Positions 62,396 through 64,000 of a DNA stretch of 64,000 nt are shown piece by piece (within the stretch, counting starts at the first letter, position 1; each line of letters starts with the position of its first letter). The DNA is taken from positions 1,054,001-1,118,000 of the forward strand of contig CM000694.1 of assembly GCA_000149225.2 (NCBI GenBank), given 5' to 3'. The position numbers and the translations under genes were made by a program. The notes below the pieces were generated by a model that was given only the letters and a program-made list of their open reading frames with translations, did not search any database and was not told the DNA's origin. The DNA is from Lachancea kluyveri NRRL Y-12651. Lineage: Eukaryota > Ascomycota > Saccharomycetes > Saccharomycetales > Saccharomycetaceae.

Positions 62396-64000
62396 ATGAC
62401 CGACAAAATCTCTCAAAAGCTACAAGAACTGAGTAAACATCCCCAATCCGAATCAAAAGCACAAACGCGCAGCGCTAAACATGTCGACGATGAAGAAGAG
62501 TCCGCCATCGACTCTACGAATCCAACGCCTTTCCCGGGTGCTGACGAATCCGTCGATCCCTTGGCAACCACTAGACCAAGGACGAAGTCATTTTTGAACA
62601 ACGATGGTATCGACGAGCTAAAACCAGTCACAAGGAAACACAGAGTCTCTTCTTTGTCTTTGAGTGACCAGTGGAGAGCTAACAATGACCTACATCCTCT
62701 AACGTCTTTGGAAGACGGCACGGATCCATCCCGCGCCTCTTCCATCTCTAGATCCTCTTCAATCAGATCTTCTAGGAGACCTTCAGCCCCGGCGGTTAGA
62801 ACCAAGAGGTCGGTCATTGACCACGAGCGCGTCGCCTCGTACGCGTTTGCTTTTGATATTGACGGTGTCATCGTGCGTGGGCCGGAAACCATTCCCGAGG
62901 CTCGTGAGGCTCTGCGTATGTTGAATGGTCACAACAAGTACAACATCAAGGTTCCTTACATTTTTATCACCAATGGTGGTGGTCGCTCGGAAAAGGCACG
63001 TTGTAGAGACTTGTCCCACCGTCTAGGCATCACAGTCACTGAAGATCAGGTGATTCAGGGCCACACTCCTATGAAGGACTTGGTTCCAGTTTACGAAAAC
63101 GTTTTGGTTGTTGGTGGTGTCCTGGATTCTTGTAGAAAAGTTGCTCAGGGCTATGGGTTCCAGAATGTTTATATTCCATTGGACATTATGAAATGGAATC
63201 CTAGTGTAACGCCTTATTATCAACTGAGCGATGAAGAGAAGGAGGTTGCTCTGGATGTTGACTTTTCTAAAATCTCCATCGATGCTATCCTTGTTTTCGC
63301 TGACTCTAGAAACTGGGCTGCTGACCAACAAATCATCTTGGAGCTTTTGCTAAGTAAGAATGGTGTTATGGGTACCATCTCTGAAACTTCTGAAGAAGGT
63401 CCGGGCTTGTATTTCGCGCACTCCGATTTCGTTTGGGCCACCGATTACGGTCTAAGCCGTTACGGGATGGGTGCTTTGCAAGTTTCCATTAGTGCATTAT
63501 ACCAAGAGCATACGGGGAAGGAGTTACAAGTCACTAGATTTGGTAAACCTCAACGTGGTACCTTCAGATTCGCAGAAAAGGTTTTGTCCAATTGGAGAAA
63601 GAACACTTTAGAAGAACATGTTGAATCTCTATCTCTAACGGAGGAACCAGATAACAGAGTAGAAGAATCGCCATTCGTTAGTGACTCGGAAGACGAAACC
63701 GACGCAGAGGAAAAGAGCGACAGTGAAGGTCTGACCATTGAAAAGGCCTCCAAGTTAATTTTGGAGTTACCACCAGCTTCTACTGTGTATTTTGTTGGTG
63801 ACACGCCAGAGTCTGATATCAGATTTGCCAACTCTCACGATTCTTCTTGGTACTCCATGTTGGTTAAAACTGGTGTTTATCAGGAGGGTACTATTCCTAA
63901 GTACAAACCAAAGAAGACTTGTGAGAATGTCTTGGAGGCTGTAAAGTTTGCTATTGAAAGAGAGCACCAGAAGGAATTGGAAGAATGGAATAGCTCTGTT
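62396..64000 (+). CDS. HAD-superfamily (class IIA) phosphatase-like protein, YKR070W-related, cut by the right edge
   Basis: 535 codons translated from ATG 62396 to the window edge with no stop. All four HAD motifs are present: DIDGV (154-158), ITNGGG (191-196), the Lys of RFGKPQRGTF (~385) and GDTPESDIRF (~468). With the NagD-like cap this places it in the CECR5/class IIA group, as S. cerevisiae YKR070W (352 residues, mitochondrial, uncharacterised) and Neurospora CUT-1. Unlike YKR070W it has a 145-residue polar N-terminal extension, acidic at 31-36 and rich in Ser/Arg at 112-131 (ASSISRSSSIRSSRRPS, PKA-like sites), and an acidic insertion at ~405-440 between motifs III and IV. S. cerevisiae has no homologue next to ADR1. 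The substrate is unknown; the strong codon bias suggests good expression. Confidence 0.85.
   Translation, partial: MTDKISQKLQELSKHPQSESKAQTRSAKHVDDEEESAIDSTNPTPFPGADESVDPLATTRPRTKSFLNNDGIDELKPVTRKHRVSSLSLSDQWRANNDLHPLTSLEDGTDPSRASSISRSSSIRSSRRPSAPAVRTKRSVIDHERVASYAFAFDIDGVIVRGPETIPEAREALRMLNGHNKYNIKVPYIFITNGGGRSEKARCRDLSHRLGITVTEDQVIQGHTPMKDLVPVYENVLVVGGVLDSCRKVAQGYGFQNVYIPLDIMKWNPSVTPYYQLSDEEKEVALDVDFSKISIDAILVFADSRNWAADQQIILELLLSKNGVMGTISETSEEGPGLYFAHSDFVWATDYGLSRYGMGALQVSISALYQEHTGKELQVTRFGKPQRGTFRFAEKVLSNWRKNTLEEHVESLSLTEEPDNRVEESPFVSDSEDETDAEEKSDSEGLTIEKASKLILELPPASTVYFVGDTPESDIRFANSHDSSWYSMLVKTGVYQEGTIPKYKPKKTCENVLEAVKFAIEREHQKELEEWNSSV

Overview
The window is a gene-dense chromosomal segment of a budding yeast (Saccharomycetaceae), AT-rich, with almost all genes intronless and 29 protein-coding genes recognised. 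The best indication of lineage is gene order. The left half (about 1-26.4 kb) interleaves the S. cerevisiae gene series YDR232W-YDR226W (HEM1, COX20, IVY1, PCF11, SIR4, ADK1) with YDL203C-YDL198C (ACK1, MRPL11, TRM8, YDL199C, GGC1). The right half (about 31-61.7 kb) interleaves YDR225W-YDR216W (HTA1, HTB1, YDR222W, GTB1, MFB1, SPR28, RAD9, ADR1) with YLR220W-YLR227C (CCC1, RSA3, UTP13, IFH1, BUR2, ADY4). Within each series the orientations agree, with the YDR track inverted relative to this window. This zipper is what a lineage that did not pass through the whole-genome duplication should show, for example Zygosaccharomyces, Torulaspora, Lachancea or Kluyveromyces. The genus is not settled from the sequence; the Zygosaccharomyces/Torulaspora group is my guess.

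Region by region: 1-8.3 kb holds haem synthesis (HEM1, cut by the left edge), the Sel1-repeat protein Ack1, the cytochrome oxidase assembly factor Cox20, a membrane-anchored LigB-type extradiol dioxygenase with no S. cerevisiae counterpart that I know, and Ivy1. 8.5-18.8 kb holds mitochondrial ribosomal protein uL10m, the tRNA m7G methyltransferase Trm8, a large MFS sugar-porter-like protein, an unusual Pumilio protein, the GTP/GDP carrier Ggc1 and Pcf11. 20-26.4 kb holds a very long Sir4 and adenylate kinase. A 2.4 kb stretch without a credible gene and a Seg1/Seg2-like eisosome protein separate this from the divergent H2A/H2B pair at 31-32.4 kb. 33.5-42.5 kb holds Ccc1 and three ribosome-biogenesis genes in a row (RSA3, UTP13, IFH1). 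42.9-51.7 kb holds an Svf1-like protein, glucosidase II beta, an F-box protein, the Bur2 cyclin and a sporulation-type septin. 51.8-61.7 kb holds an Ady4-like gene, RAD9 and ADR1. The right edge cuts a HAD-family phosphatase-like gene with a long Ser/Arg-rich N-terminal extension.

Several genes are single copies of what became duplicate pairs in S. cerevisiae: IFH1/CRF1, MFB1/UCC1 and YDR222W/YLR225C. No tRNA, snRNA, transposon, LTR, centromere or CRISPR was found. Intergenic regions carry several CACGTG boxes. The histone promoter shows paired TATA boxes and one near-match to the Spt10-type histone UAS. The most useful loose ends are the threefold repeat at the Rad9 N-terminus, a probable hidden 5' exon of the Ady4-like gene, the four genes without syntenic S. 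cerevisiae partners (dioxygenase, PUF protein, Seg-like protein, HAD protein), and gene-free stretches of 1.3, 1.8 and 2.4 kb.
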